64,000 nt of DNA, from contig CM034401.1 in NCBI GenBank assembly GCA_019925095.2, positions 16,032,338-16,096,337 on the forward strand, given 5' to 3'. Position 1 is the stretch's first letter. Each line of letters starts with the position of its first letter. The notes under the pieces were generated by a model. It did not search any database. It was not told where the DNA came from and saw only the letters and a list, made by a program, of their open reading frames with translations. The DNA is from Dendrolimus kikuchii (taxonomy: Eukaryota > Arthropoda > Insecta > Lepidoptera > Lasiocampidae). Shown here piece by piece: positions 52,101 to 63,171 of this stretch. A program made the position numbers and the translations under genes.

Positions 52101-55100
52101 ACGAGTTGCAGGACTCGAATTAAAAATGCCGTTGGAATTACTATAGAATTTATTACAAATATAATTAAACACAATCAGTTCAAACGTAATGCGCGATTCA
52201 ATAACAGGCACAAAGTCCGTCACTATATAGGTTATCGAATGTACACAAGTCTCGCCTTGATCCTGGTTCTCGCTAGACTGGCGATCTCTCCATTGAGCCA
52301 TTGCTTTATAATGCACCGACGCAATATGTTTACCTGGCAGGCGTCGACGTAATCATGCCTGCGAACGGCCATAAACGAGTACAATACACAATAGGATGTT
52401 TTCTAATTACAAATATTAAACACAAAGTAAACAAAAGAAGATATTCATAAAACAGTTTCAATGTTATTAGTTCAAACGTCCGGCGGGTAATAAAGTGTGT
52501 GTTTTACGGCAGGCAGGTGTGCATCCACTTTTGTCGGCGTGTAACAGTATATTCTATTCTATTTTATACCTGTCGTTTTAATTGTTACAGGTAGAAAATC
52601 AATGTAGAAAAGAATACTGCAAACCGGTTCACAGGCGAGGTAAAAAATTGGAAGACAATAATAACTTGACTAAGGAAGAACAAGAGTACCTGAATTATAG
52701 ACAGTTGTTGAAGTATGAACAAGCGCCACCGTATTTGCAACACAATCCATACATAAGGGATGGTTATCGGAAACTGTTACCCACCAAACTATGCTGGGAA
52801 AGGTGAGAATATACATATATGTAGGCATTTTTTTAAATATTTCTATGCACAGTTCGTCTCTCTGGCCAGTGTCATATTCATGAATCGTTTAGAACAATAA
52901 AGAAGCAAATAGGTACCAATAATAACAGCCCATAACTGTCCCACTGTTGAGATCCGGCCTTCCACTTATAGGGGGAACGGACAGTATACCCGCCTCGCTT
53001 GTCCAAGGCGGCTTGGCAGGTTTAATACATAGATTATCTCGATGTGCAAGGTTGCATCACGATGTTTTCCTTCACCGTTGTTAGCACGTGGTAGTTGTAA
53101 CAATATGCACATTAGGTCAGAAAACTGCCTAAGTGGTACATGCTTTCCGACCAGGATCGAACCCGCGCCATTTGAGTCTGGGACGCGTGCGCTAGCCATT
53201 ACGCTACAACGAAACTTAAGTCGTGGTAGTGTAAATAGGTATAACCAAACGAACTAATAATTCATCCACCCAATTTTCTCCTTTTATGTTTTGTCTGACG
53301 CCAAGCACCGAATCTTTTGTAGTTTGAAAAGTTACACACTATAGTCAACATTTTCCACATTTATATTGTAAATTGTATTTTTAAATTTGCAATCAGAGGA
53401 CTCGTTTTATTAGCATAATTATCTTATACCATTAACAAGAAACAATATGTATTGGAAATTAAGATTCTCGACTTCTTAATTCTCCGACACTTGGAAGTGT
53501 CCACTGTTCGTGCTGCTCGCTCCTTCACGCCATACTTGTGCAAACTGTAGAATGAACTCTCTTCTGCAGTTTTCCCAGAGCGCTACAATATGAGGCTCTT
53601 CCAAACGGGCGTGAACAAATATAAAGTCTAGACTAGGTAGGGAACCCATCGTAGGAAAAAGAATAAGTATACATATACAGATGATACAGACACACCTATT
53701 ACTGATATGTGTAGACAGATTGCAAAGATCTACTAGCTCCAATTCTGTGATCTTTCTGCGTCTATCGTTTTATTTACTTTTATTTAATATCTTCATAGTT
53801 GTACATACACAACAGTTTAAAGTACTTTTACCTAACCTTTGTTCAGCTTAGAACGTCAGCAATTTGGTCGTGGTAATTGCGTACATATTATATTATGCAG
53901 ATATAAGTACCTATACCTAAGTAACTTTTAATAACGACGCAATGGTCTTTGACTCTTTGTAATGATATTAATTGCAGAACTAGTATTCCAAGTCAGATAA
54001 ATTACCATTTTTTGTTTAGTTATCGAATTAGCATTTTCGTTCTGATAAGTTAATAAGTCGTGGGTGTTTGCAAGAGTATCTATATTTCTTAAAGAAATTA
54101 GTTCCGTTAATTTCATTATACATATCGCTTTGAAATGTTAGAACTTATAGTAGACGAAGACGACGCGTTTCACTTGCAATTTCTAGAGTCTAGAAATATG
54201 GGCCAGATGTATAGATTCTAGACGCATATAAATTCGACAGAATTTACCCTATTGTCGGTGATATAATGATGAGTTTGAATACTTTAAACAATTTAAAACT
54301 TTATGATTTTTGATATACGCAATTTACGAAATAAATAGGTATTTACGTACGCTCACGGAATTAAAATGTTCGTCATCTTAAAGTCGACCTTTGCTTGCAC
54401 GAGTACAAAAGACGTACTGTTTATATTTTAATAAATGTTACGTTTATAAAATACTAGGTTTGACCGCGACTTCGTCCGCGTGGAAGTTTTTTCTTGGAGT
54501 CCTAAAAAAAGGTAGCCTAAGTTACTATTTATAACATCAGCTATCTGCCAGTGAAAGTCTCGTCAAAATCGATCCAGCCATTTCAAAGATTAGCCGGAAC
54601 ATCCAGACAGAGAAAATTTTTAAAATTGGTTTTTTGATATAGGTACCGTATATACTTTCATATGCATTTAATAAGAAACTGTTATTCTGACTTTACAAAC
54701 AGACACTTAATTTTATTTATTTGTGTGTACTTATAGATAGTATCGTGAAAAAAGAAATTTGGAATGTTGACAATGACAGACGCTGAGATTAACAATAAGA
54801 AACAAAGAGGTTATAGTCACTACGCTTAACATAAATATTAAAAAGGTTTTACATCTCTAAACAATCTTCTTAGACAAGATAGAAAATCAAACAACTTTGA
54901 TCTCAGTAATTTCAATCTTTATTGTCAAACAGTTAAACATAATTTTCTATGCAGCAGTCTGTTGTGTGACATAGTTTGAAAAGGTAACATGTGCTCGTGG
55001 AACGTTAAATTAATCAATTTGAAAACTGGCGAACTTTTTTATTCGCCACTGTACATTTTATATTCTTAAATCGAAATAAGAGTTTACCCTACATGGTAAT

Positions 55101-58100
55101 CTATCAAAGACAACAGGATCTTTTTACCAAATTGGGCGTCGGGGACCAAAAATCAGTCGTGTCCTCCAGTCTTTTCCAGTAAAAAAAAAATTTAATAAAA
55201 AATACAGTAAATAATTTTCAATTACTTTGTGGTTCATTATGTTTTCGACGTTATAGTCGAAATGATGTTAGTTGATGTTAAGTAATTTTCAAAACTAGCA
55301 ATTTAGGCAAGTTAAGGATACAGAATGTTTCAGCAAACGGAACACCTACTTAAATGGATGAAAGGTCATACATTAGCGTACAGTTACAGAAAGGAAAAAA
55401 TTCTTAACAAGTTAGTTTTAGAGTTATGACCGTTTAAACTTTCACTTCTTATCACCATAATTTCGCATAAAACCAGGTGGTACATGTACAGTAAAATATT
55501 CTAAATCGAATATATTTTTTTCTTTTATTCATCCGGTATTGAAAAACGCATGGAAACTAACTTCAGCAGCGACGTACTTTTGATAGGATCCTCCTTAACA
55601 ATGTTTATAAATCGTTGAGTTCACGAACTGTCAGCTGAACTTTATAAAAACGCCGATTATCGGTAAGCTGGATGCGCGGTTGCTTTGTGGGCGTGTTTGT
55701 GTTTGGCGGCATTATTAAAGGGCAACGAACTTACCAAATGTTTTATGCAAAGTTCAATCATTCTTAGTGTACAATGTTAAGGAGAAGCATAATCGAAAAT
55801 ATTATTTTTTCTTCCTGTATCTTTGTTATTATTAAATATTAAAATTATAATGCATCTTAATTAAGATATATTCCCGGTATACTATAACGGTTTCAAGCAG
55901 GTGTTCCGTTTGCTGAAACACCTGTATATAGGTATAAGCCGCGCAGAAATTTTGCCGATGACTACTTACTATTATTGTATTGTATTACTTACTATTATTG
56001 TATATACTTATGTAAAGTATATACAATAATAAATTTATTGCAACAACTATTTATGTCACCTTTTTTATCAACTCTACTGACCACCAACGCGTAACATCAT
56101 GAAGCTATCGGCAAACCTGCGCCCGTGTAGTTCAAGGTCTTCGCTTTCGCCCCTTAATCTTTGCGCCCAGGTGCCAAGCGACCCTTGCACCCCCGGGGTA
56201 AAGACAGTTGTGCAAAACAATACAATAAAATACATTTGGGACTTATTTTATTGTTACGAGTCGCGAGACTGGAATTAAAATGCCGTTAGAATTACTATAG
56301 AGTTTATTAGAACTATACAAACACGTATAACACAGGTACAAATATAACCGAACAAAACAAGTCCAAACGTAATGCAGAAGGTCGTTATTCCATAAAACGC
56401 GCAAAGTCCGTCACTAAAAGTTTCTCGATTGTAGTACACACGTCTTGCTTCGCTCCTGGTTACCGCTCGACTACCTCGTCCCTCCATCGGGCCATTGCTT
56501 TATACTGCACAAATGCAATATGTCCGTCCGGCCGCGTGGACTGAATTTCCTAGAATCAGTTTGTACTTTAAATCCGACACACCTGGCTAATGAGTCGGCC
56601 GCAACGGCCATAAACGAATACAATAAAACAATGAACTGTTCTCTAGAATAATTAGTAAACGCATGTCAATAAATAAGTAAACAAAAGAAGTCCAAATGCC
56701 GAAAGGTAATAAAATGTGTTTTTACAGGTATGCAGGTGTGAATTTGTTTTTGTCGGCGTCTAGGTTGTAACATTATGGTCACTCAAAACATTATTAGAAA
56801 CTCTTGGTACTATAAATGTTATCTTATCGTAGTGTGTTGCTGATTTTGTACAACATAGTTACTGAAATTACGTATCCAAAGAACAGCTATAAATCACTAG
56901 TGCTTTCTACGTGAAGTTAGTTGTGTAAATTTGAAGAAATTAAAAGAGATCTAAAATATATCCATCATATGTTCATCTTCGTCATCAGTAGTATAATTAC
57001 ACATAACTGTAATTACTGTATTTATACAGTAGAATCCGTTTATTAAGACTCCAACTATGTTGATCAACCGCTTAATATGAAGTAATTACACAGCTTAGTT
57101 AAGTTTCATATAAAATTATTTACAACAAAATCTGATTATTATGACCTCGCTTATAGTATAGATGTCGCTTATTATGACCAACCTATTTTTATAAATTACG
57201 TCCGGTTATAGTGACAATGATAGCAATTTTAGAAAGAATCTTGTGCTTAAAATGAACAATTTCAACAATTGCCTTGGTTATAATCCTAATCCTTGATCTA
57301 AAAATGACTAAATATTCAAAATATTCAAAATGACCAAAATATCCAAAATGACAAAAACGACAAAAATGGCAAAAATGATCAAAACGACCAAAATGTCCAA
57401 AATATTCAATGTGTTCAAAATGACCAAAATGTTCAAAATGACCTAGACCTTTTCTGGATGGCTACCGCCCCTGGTCTAGATGCCGCCATAACCTTAAGTT
57501 GTGTTCCGGCATTAGTGGCCAGGTTTCAGTCTCCCTTTAGAGAGCGGCGGCACATTGGTGACACCTTTAATGTTACAAATGTCCATAAGCGATGGTAATC
57601 GCTTTCCATCAGACGAGCAGTCTGCCTGTCCACTGAACTCATGCAACAGAAAATAAGTAAAAAAAATATCTTTGTTTCTATAGAATCGTGTACAGAATAC
57701 GGATACGTACCTAATACACATAAGTTAAACTGCCTGCAAAGTTCTAGTAAACACATACATGTTTTTAGACTGTTTATTCACGTCACAATTACCTACCGAT
57801 TGCCTTAAAATTAATTATATGTACGTTGTATTCATTTTAAAAAACAGAAATAAAATAAATAGAGGATACTATCTTATTTTTATTCCGTATATAAGATAGT
57901 TCCATATTGATATGAATTTTACGTAAACTTTGTGTAGCTTTGGCATAATTTTTTTGCAACTTGAAATAGCTAAGACGATGATTCCGAAATACGTACGTCA
58001 AGTCAAATTATTTAAATTATTTTCCCTCTTTGTTGTGTCACGGTCATTGAGTTTTGCATTACAGTCACACCCATATTACAAAATATATAACGTAATGCTA

Positions 58101-61100
58101 TTTAATCATAATTAGACACAAAATCGTGCTAAGTAAGTCGTGGTAGCGTACTGGCTAGCGCACGCGTCCCAAACTCAAAGGGCGCGGGTTCGATCTTGGC
58201 CGGAACGCACGCACCACTTAGGCAGTTTTCTGACCTAATGTGCATATTGTTACAATTACCACGTGCTAATAACGGTGAAGGAAAACATCGTGATGCAACC
58301 GGCTCATCGAGATAACCGATGTATCAAACCTGCCAAGTCGCCTTGGACAAGCGTGGCGGGTATACTGTACGTTCCCCTACAGTGAGAGGCCCGAGCCCAG
58401 CAAGTGGGACATTAATGGGATGTTATTATATTATTACAGACACAAAATGCATTCGACTGTTAGGTAGCTGATGGTTTGTATTTTTATATTCAACTTAGCA
58501 CGCTTCGACTCTGCAGAAAGCTACAGAAATTAAATCCGATGCGGAATCAATTACGTTTGCGTGGTGCGTGCGCTTCTATAGTTCCATGGGTTATACTTAA
58601 AACAGATTTTGCGGAAAAATATTGCCCGTCTAAATTTAAATCCGGTGTGGAATTAATTCCATGGTGCACGGGCTGTTATATATAGTTCCATACGTTACTT
58701 GTTTTGTAAGAAAAAATCACATTGAAAAATTCTCGGTACGCGCTAGGCCTTAATGCTTATAAATAAATTTCCAGTTTAATAAATATATAAAAATGAACAC
58801 AAACTGTAAATGTAGTTGCAAACTGGTTTTGCTATTTAAAAATATTCGCATTTATATAATTACGGAAAATATATACGAGTAATACCTATGCATATTTTGT
58901 TGTGGATAATATTCCTTACATGCGGCTTCGCTTCCGTAAACTTAGGATTCTATCCCTCGAAAACTATCTTATGCCGTCCGTACACACTCGTCGGGAGTCT
59001 TTCGCTGAGAGACTAGAGGATCTCAGGAAAAGTACATCGTGTTCGGTCTGTTGAGGTTGAAAAGCTGACACCGTTTACTGTACCTCGCTCACAAACTAAC
59101 GAGACCCATAGACCAGAGTCGTCTTATCCCGGGGTCCAAGAGGTGCGCGGCTCCTGGGCGCAGAGACCTAGTAGTCCGAGAGCTGGTTAACAATTTAGGG
59201 TAGGTTCTTAAAGATACAAATTTTTTAAAATGCCTCAAAAACAATTTTGTAATAAAAAAACCCGTTTAAAAATTCAAGGGGTAGTAAGGGGCCACTACTC
59301 TTCAGCTAGACCTCGATTTTCTTATTTAGAGGTAGTTCAAGGACTATTATAAAAAATTTAACACTGCCTCAAAAACCTACCCTAAATTGTTCACCAGCTC
59401 TCCTACTATAGGGGGCGCAAGCAGATCGCCTCATACACTACACACGCCATACATAATCTGCTAGAGTTGAAAATTACCTAACATCATTTCAACTCGGTAC
59501 CTGAAGACAATGAATCGCCTACGAAAATTTCCTGACTAAAACATTACTAATTTTATTTTTGTTACTGGAATTAGTAAATTTCGCACCTCGGCGTCCAATG
59601 AGGTTAACACGGCCCTGCCTTTGACTCAGATCATACAAAGTGAAGTCGGTATGCTGAGTAGGAAGTGAAATAGATCTCACAACAGTCATAATCAACAATT
59701 GCGAGGCATAAATAAAGATAAATGGCTGATTGTACAATACGTAACGGTTTCTTTGCAAAAATGGACAAGTCAGTTTGTGCAATAGGGGCGGGGACAGTCA
59801 AATCAACTATGATTTTACTTTTTATAAAATTACAAGACGCAGCCTCAGAGATTCTGTAGAAACGTAACTACTTCCATTCATTAATTACGTAAGGATCCCG
59901 AAGGGGTGGGGCGGCTAGAACAATCTATACATGCCTTTTCTGTGGGAGAAGGGGGGGGGGGGTAAAACCTATTAGGTAATGTTTTACAAGTCGAAATTTA
60001 ATATTATATAAAGATAATCTATATCTGATAGCAATGACAGAGTATTATAACCTAAATTATCTGCTAAAGAATAAAAATCTTTGATTTACGTTAAACTGTG
60101 AGTTTTAGTGTAACTGATACATTTCTAACAACGTTTTATTATTCGGAAAAACGATATTGAATCTTATGTAAAAAGACGGAGAGGGAGGGGGAGGGGGTCA
60201 AAAATTTTCAAATTCATCCTTACGTAATTAATGAACGGCCCCTTATGACTTCATAAGTAGGCACAACAAAAAGGAGTCAAATAGCGCATTAATTATTGTT
60301 TGAACAATAATTTCTATCAAGATATTTTAAAAGTTAAAAAACAATATAATTTATGTATCTACTACCCTTACGCAGAAGGTTTGCCGATAGCCTCATGATG
60401 TCACTCGTCGATGGTCAGTATGGTTGACAAAAAAGGTTACATAAATAGTTGTTGCAATAAATTTATTATTGTATATACTTTACACATATATAGTAAGTAA
60501 TACAATACAATAATAGTAAGTAGTCATCGGCAAACTTTTTGCCCGCGCTTTATATGTAATGTATGTAATATTTGCCCGCATCCATATTGAATTTCTTGGA
60601 GACGAGTAAAACATGACGATTATGTCTAGCTTTTACATCGGTCTATCTCTTATGTTTTTGATTTGTAAAATTCTTTATCTTCATTAAAATAGCCTTGGTA
60701 ATTCCAAATATTTCATTGCATATATGGCTAATTTTGCATATTGATAATGAATACAAGGTTTTTCGGAAGTGACTTTATTAATAAATTTATAATATTGAAG
60801 AATAGTAACAGGAAGTAAACATTTGTGACAAGGACGTTCCGGTTCCCAATTTTGAGAGAAAAATACCAAATAGTTAATATAATTATAAACATTGGTATAA
60901 GCAAATTATTTCAAGGTAATCTTGATTTGTATTAAATTCATCATAATAAGGTACTGGTATAGTTAGCTTTTTACTATGTTCAATGATTCACCTTACTCAA
61001 AAAGTATCGTCTCGAAGCATGATTTTTACCGAGCTGAAATCCCTTTGAGATCAAGCTACCGCGGAGGAAGCACGTGTAGGATTCGCCACGTCGGAATGTC

Positions 61101-62921
61101 AGTAGCACGCCCACAGAAGTGCTATTACCACTCGGCTCGGGAATACTCACTAGAACTCCTCGCCGTTCTTCCAGTCATCCGATGCCCGGGCTGTGATTTC
61201 ACTCGCGCATCCACTTTCAGCCCAGACGTACGATAGCCAGCCCCTCTATTTTAAGTCGGTAGCTATATATACCTCCTTGGCTACCTCTGTTTTACAAAAT
61301 CTTAACTACCTACCACAACTTGTTAAGTTATTAAGGTTATAAGTATTTAACTCATAGCTGGTGAAACAGCGGTGTCGCCTTGTATTTGAGGATCAGCTAT
61401 GAATAGAATATTCGTGCATGAGGAGTCGTATTCATTACACTACAAATCTGGCCAAAACATTGGCTGTATTATATACACTAACCATTCTCAGTATAACGCG
61501 GCCCCTAAGTACGCTACTAAGAAGTATTTCACCGTCGTACTGGAAAGAGATAAAAATAATTAAAATTATAGCAGGTACTATATACTAGAAAGTCGTTGTA
61601 GCATCATGGCTAGCGCACGCGTTCCAAGCTCAAAGAGCGCGCGATCGAATTCTGGCCGGAACGTATGCCACCACTTAAGCACTTTTATGACCTAATGTGC
61701 ATATTGTTACGATTACCGCGTGCTAACAACGGTGAAGGAAAACATCGTGATGAAACTTGCACATCCAGATAAACCATGTGTCAAACTTGTCAAGCCGCCT
61801 TGGACAAGTGTGGCGGGTATACTGTCCGCTCCCCTATAATAAGAGGCCTGAGCCCAGCAGGGGTACGTTTATGGGCTGTTATTATTAGGTACTATCCCCT
61901 CCTCTTTATCCCATCCTAAAGGCTGGCAACGTGTTGGCTTCTCCTATGGTGTTGCAAACGTCTATAGGCGATGGTAACCACGTTCCATGAGCTGGGACTG
62001 TTTGCCAGCTTCGCAATAAAAAAAGTACATTTCATAGCAAACATCATATTCATATTAATTTTTATAAATACGTACTTATAACATAGTCTTTCAAACATGT
62101 ATAAATAACATTGTATATTTATTTGGGTTGTGCCCGATTCAACCCACGAAAACTCAACCTACATAAAAAAATCCCAAATCAACCCATTTCTGTTCGCAAT
62201 TCAAACCACGGCTTATTTTTAATAAATTTTCCTATTACAACCTAAATGTTAAATCTCAATTCAACCCATAGCAAAAACAATGGCAATCAAGTATCGATAG
62301 CATAACAATGAAATTCTTATAAAAATATTTTATAAATTTAATTAGTCATTTAATTAGGCCATTCAGACGGGCAAATATCCAGGCTGTGGGCTGTTTAGTC
62401 GCCTCTTATAACAAGCCTAGTATTCTTACCTGTTGTCGCTGCAGCCCACGGGCCATAAAAATAGCCTGGACTTTTGGAGGGCTTGCGTGGGGCCATGGGA
62501 AGGCCAACACGTAGAGGCCCCTTGACAAATTTAATCTAAGGTGGCGTGATACTAACCGACGATTATCCCTGTCTACACCATATAAAAATACACCTAAGGA
62601 CAAGCCCCGGTCAGTGTAGGACTATCGTAGGAAACTCTTAGTGGAACTAGGAATCTGGGACTATGGGGACTGTGACGTCTGCCCGTCGCAATGCTCAGGG
62701 ACGTGTTGTTGTCTTATTATTGTTGTTGTGCCAAATGTTTATAAATGTATCTTTATTCTTTCAGTATATTTTGGTGGACGAATGAAACAATGAACATATG
62801 GACCCATATCTTCGGATTCTTCTTAATATTTACCCTAACAATCAACGACCTCGTACTCATTAACATTCATGCGACCATGACAGACAAAGTCGTCGCTGGA
62901 GTACTATTTTCATGTTTTTTG
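49069..62921 (+). CDS. PAQR3-like seven-transmembrane protein, first three coding exons
   Basis: Exons 49069-49140, 52591-52802 and 62765-62921 join in phase (0, 2, 0) and encode 147 residues. An in-frame TGA 15 bases before the ATG supports the start. The order YEQAPPYLQHNPYIRDGYRK, LLPTKLCWES, then IFWWTNETMNIWTHIFGFFL follows PAQR3 (RKTG), with the PAQR motif E-x-x-N-x-x-[ST]-H (ETMNIWTH). PAQR proteins are zinc-dependent hydrolase-like membrane proteins; PAQR3 of mammals sits in the Golgi and holds RAF kinase. The first membrane helix and the start of a second are included; the rest is beyond the right edge. Function in insects is inferred from the family. Confidence 0.9.
49141..50589 (+). 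other. PAQR3-like intron 1, left part
   Basis: AT-rich and without recognised repeats up to the tandem block at 50590. Confidence 0.4.
50590..50890 (+). repeat. Two tandem diverged units, Helitron-like interior
   Basis: The units at about 50595-50725 and 50740-50880 share gcgccat, aaaagtatcctaagtt, the taagct/aatgca region with actatgtc and agtagttt. The period is about 145 bases. The aaaagtatcctaagtt phrase also occurs in Helitron-like copies elsewhere (compare 54500), hence the tentative class. Confidence 0.5.
51690..52092 (+). mobile_element. Jockey/CR1-like LINE, 3' end
   Basis: The frame around 51720-51860 reads VQAIQLWNALPLNIKQTRSL and PSFNRLIN, the usual last residues of jockey/CR1 ORF2. 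It is followed by a 3'UTR with ctggaagaaatcgccctggg and gtacaataaagtat. The tail is similar to that at 24635-24808. The solo LTR is inserted at its very end. Confidence 0.7.
52097..52546 (+). mobile_element. Solo LTR 1 with 4-bp target duplication
   Basis: The sequence starts TGTAACGAG and ends GTGTAACA, with gtat on both sides (52093-52096 and 52547-52550). It shares long blocks with 56252-56772, such as aaaatgccgtt, acgtaatg, caaagtccgtcacta and ttttgtcggcgt. TG...CA ends plus a short duplication mean an LTR left by recombination of a full element; no internal part is present. The family is probably Gypsy-like. Confidence 0.8.
52591..52802 (+). CDS. PAQR3-like exon 2
   Basis: The acceptor is aattgttacag and the donor gtgaga. 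It encodes VENQCRKEYCKPVHRRGKKL and the conserved HNPYIRDGYRKLLPTKLCW, and ends two bases into a Ser codon. A solo LTR ends only 44 bases upstream. Confidence 0.92.
52916..53232 (-). mobile_element. tRNA-derived SINE family B, minus copy
   Basis: Target duplication aaataggta lies at 52907-52915 and 53233-53241. On the minus strand the head runs from a tagcgtaatggctagcgcac A-box region to a gggttcgatcctgg B box, and the body matches the copies at 58125 and 61582. Confidence 0.85.
53242..54450 (+). other. PAQR3-like intron 2, unassigned part
   Basis: No exon or known repeat is recognised. Short ORFs on either strand lack support. Confidence 0.4.
54454..54650 (-). mobile_element. Helitron-like repeat, short
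   Basis: On the minus strand it ends ccacgcggacgaagtcgcgg, then tcaaacCTAG. The other side fades near tttaaaattggtttttt. It is shorter than the copies at 11605 and 36133. Confidence 0.5.
54651..55935 (+). other. PAQR3-like intron 2, unassigned part
   Basis: It includes caggtgttccgtttgctgaa near 55898 and its inverse near 55330 (tttcagcaaacggaacacct), which may bound an unidentified element of about 590 bases (55325-55925). Nothing else stands out. Confidence 0.45.
55938..56130 (+). mobile_element. Small MITE, copy 1
   Basis: The ends ttgccgatgactacttac and gctatcggcaaacc form rough inverted repeats. An inverse copy of the whole 190-base unit lies at 60365-60556, including atttattgcaacaactattt. 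It is non-coding. Confidence 0.6.
56252..56772 (+). mobile_element. Solo LTR 2 with 4-bp target duplication
   Basis: It starts TGTTACGAG and ends TTGTAACA, with ttat on both sides (56248-56251 and 56773-56776). It belongs to the same family as 52097-52546 but is longer and diverged. No internal region or partner LTR is visible. Confidence 0.78.
57300..57445 (+). repeat. Minisatellite of (aa)aatgaccaaaatattc-type units
   Basis: About fifteen units of 9-10 bases, mainly caaaatgac, with variants caaaatatt, caaaaacga and caaaatgtc. The array ends directly at a truncated family A repeat. Confidence 0.8.
57453..57655 (+). mobile_element. Family A repeat, 5'-truncated
   Basis: It begins in the ctggatggctaccgcccctg block and ends ctcatgcaacagaaaat. 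The first third is missing and replaced by the minisatellite. Confidence 0.7.
57656..58113 (+). other. PAQR3-like intron 2, unassigned part
   Basis: AT-rich sequence. No feature is recognised before the SINE. Confidence 0.4.
58125..58437 (+). mobile_element. tRNA-derived SINE family B, plus copy 1
   Basis: A perfect 11-bp target duplication agacacaaaat lies at 58114-58124 and 58438-58448. The head has tagcgtactggctagcgcac (A box) and gcgggttcgatct (B box). The body includes aacatcgtgatgcaacc and gtggcgggtatactg. Confidence 0.88.
58449..59170 (+). other. PAQR3-like intron 2, unassigned part
   Basis: A moderately GC-rich piece at 58985-59175 may be part of a repeat. No family is recognised. 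Confidence 0.4.
59176..59404. mobile_element. Short MITE with 27-bp inverted ends
   Basis: gagagctggttaacaatttag, extended by ggtaggtt at the left (the run is split here), is matched by the complement of aacctaccctaaattgttca and ccagctctc at the right. The interior is 170 bases and non-coding. Confidence 0.65.
59872..60243. mobile_element. MITE related to the 30240 element
   Basis: cattcattaattacgtaagg at the left is the inverse of ccttacgtaattaatgaacg at the right, and cggccccttat matches the end type of 30240-30521. Inside are an 11-12 base G run at about 59950 and a second purine-rich block, gagggagggggaggggg. Confidence 0.65.
60365..60556 (-). mobile_element. Small MITE, copy 2
   Basis: The inverse of 55938-56130, sharing gtttgccgatagc, catgatgtca, aaatagttgttgcaataaat and gtagtcatcggcaaa. 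Confidence 0.6.
60557..61572 (+). other. PAQR3-like intron 2, unassigned part
   Basis: A GC-richer block at 61010-61260 could be a repeat or an old gene piece. The 86-codon ORF on it shows no family motif and no splice sites. Confidence 0.35.
61582..61886 (+). mobile_element. tRNA-derived SINE family B, plus copy 2
   Basis: Target duplication aggtactat lies at 61573-61581 and 61887-61895. The A box region is gtagcatcatggctagcgca; the B box is damaged (gcgatcgaattctgg). The body matches the copy at 58125. Confidence 0.85.
61915..62026 (+). mobile_element. Family A repeat, fragment
   Basis: It keeps tggtgttgcaaacgtctata, ggcgatggtaacc and an A-rich end. It is truncated and diverged. Confidence 0.5.
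62345..62760. other. Repeat-like sequence before PAQR3-like exon 3
   Basis: It starts with a minus-strand family A fragment (62348-62428: gacgggcaaatatccaggct, tagtcgcctctta). A GC-rich block at 62440-62700 of unknown origin follows, and then the exon 3 polypyrimidine tract. Confidence 0.45.
62765..62921 (+). CDS. PAQR3-like exon 3
   Basis: It lies between ttctttcag and gtaagt. It completes Ser, then reads IFWWTNETMNIWTHIFGFFL and continues through a hydrophobic helix to VVAGVLFSCFL, the start of the next helix. It ends in phase 0. Confidence 0.93.
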
Positions 62922-62959
62922 GTAAGTGCTTCATGTAAGTTTATAATAAATAATTAATA

Positions 62960-63171
62960 ATAATATTTGGCAGACAAACACACACATTGTATAGCCCCAA
63001 ATTAAGCAAGTTACGTTTGTGTTATGGGTAATATACAACGGACTGCTCTGGGGCTGATCCCAGGCACCCAGACCATAGTAAATAACGAACGAATAACCAA
63101 TTGAACCCGGAGCCTCTGTGTTGCAGTGAGGCAGGCCGGCAAAAGCTTAGCCCGCTCAACCACCGAGGCCG
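62960..63171 (-). mobile_element. tRNA-derived SINE, family C, copy 2
   Basis: It shares ccccaaattaagcaagttac, gtaatatacaacggact and tgaacccggagcctctg with 27994-28221. taattaat occurs on both sides, a probable target duplication. It lies 40 bases after the exon 3 donor. Confidence 0.75.

Noticed and set aside
57300..57445. CRISPR-like array
   Set aside because: Units of 9-10 bases with no spacers in a eukaryotic intron; it is a minisatellite.
58125..58220. tRNA gene
   Set aside because: A and B boxes are present, but the head continues into a long SINE body, has target duplications and has no proper acceptor stem.
61010..61260. 86-codon ORF in the PAQR3 intron
   Set aside because: No recognised family, no splice borders that fit the PAQR frame, and a repeat-like composition.
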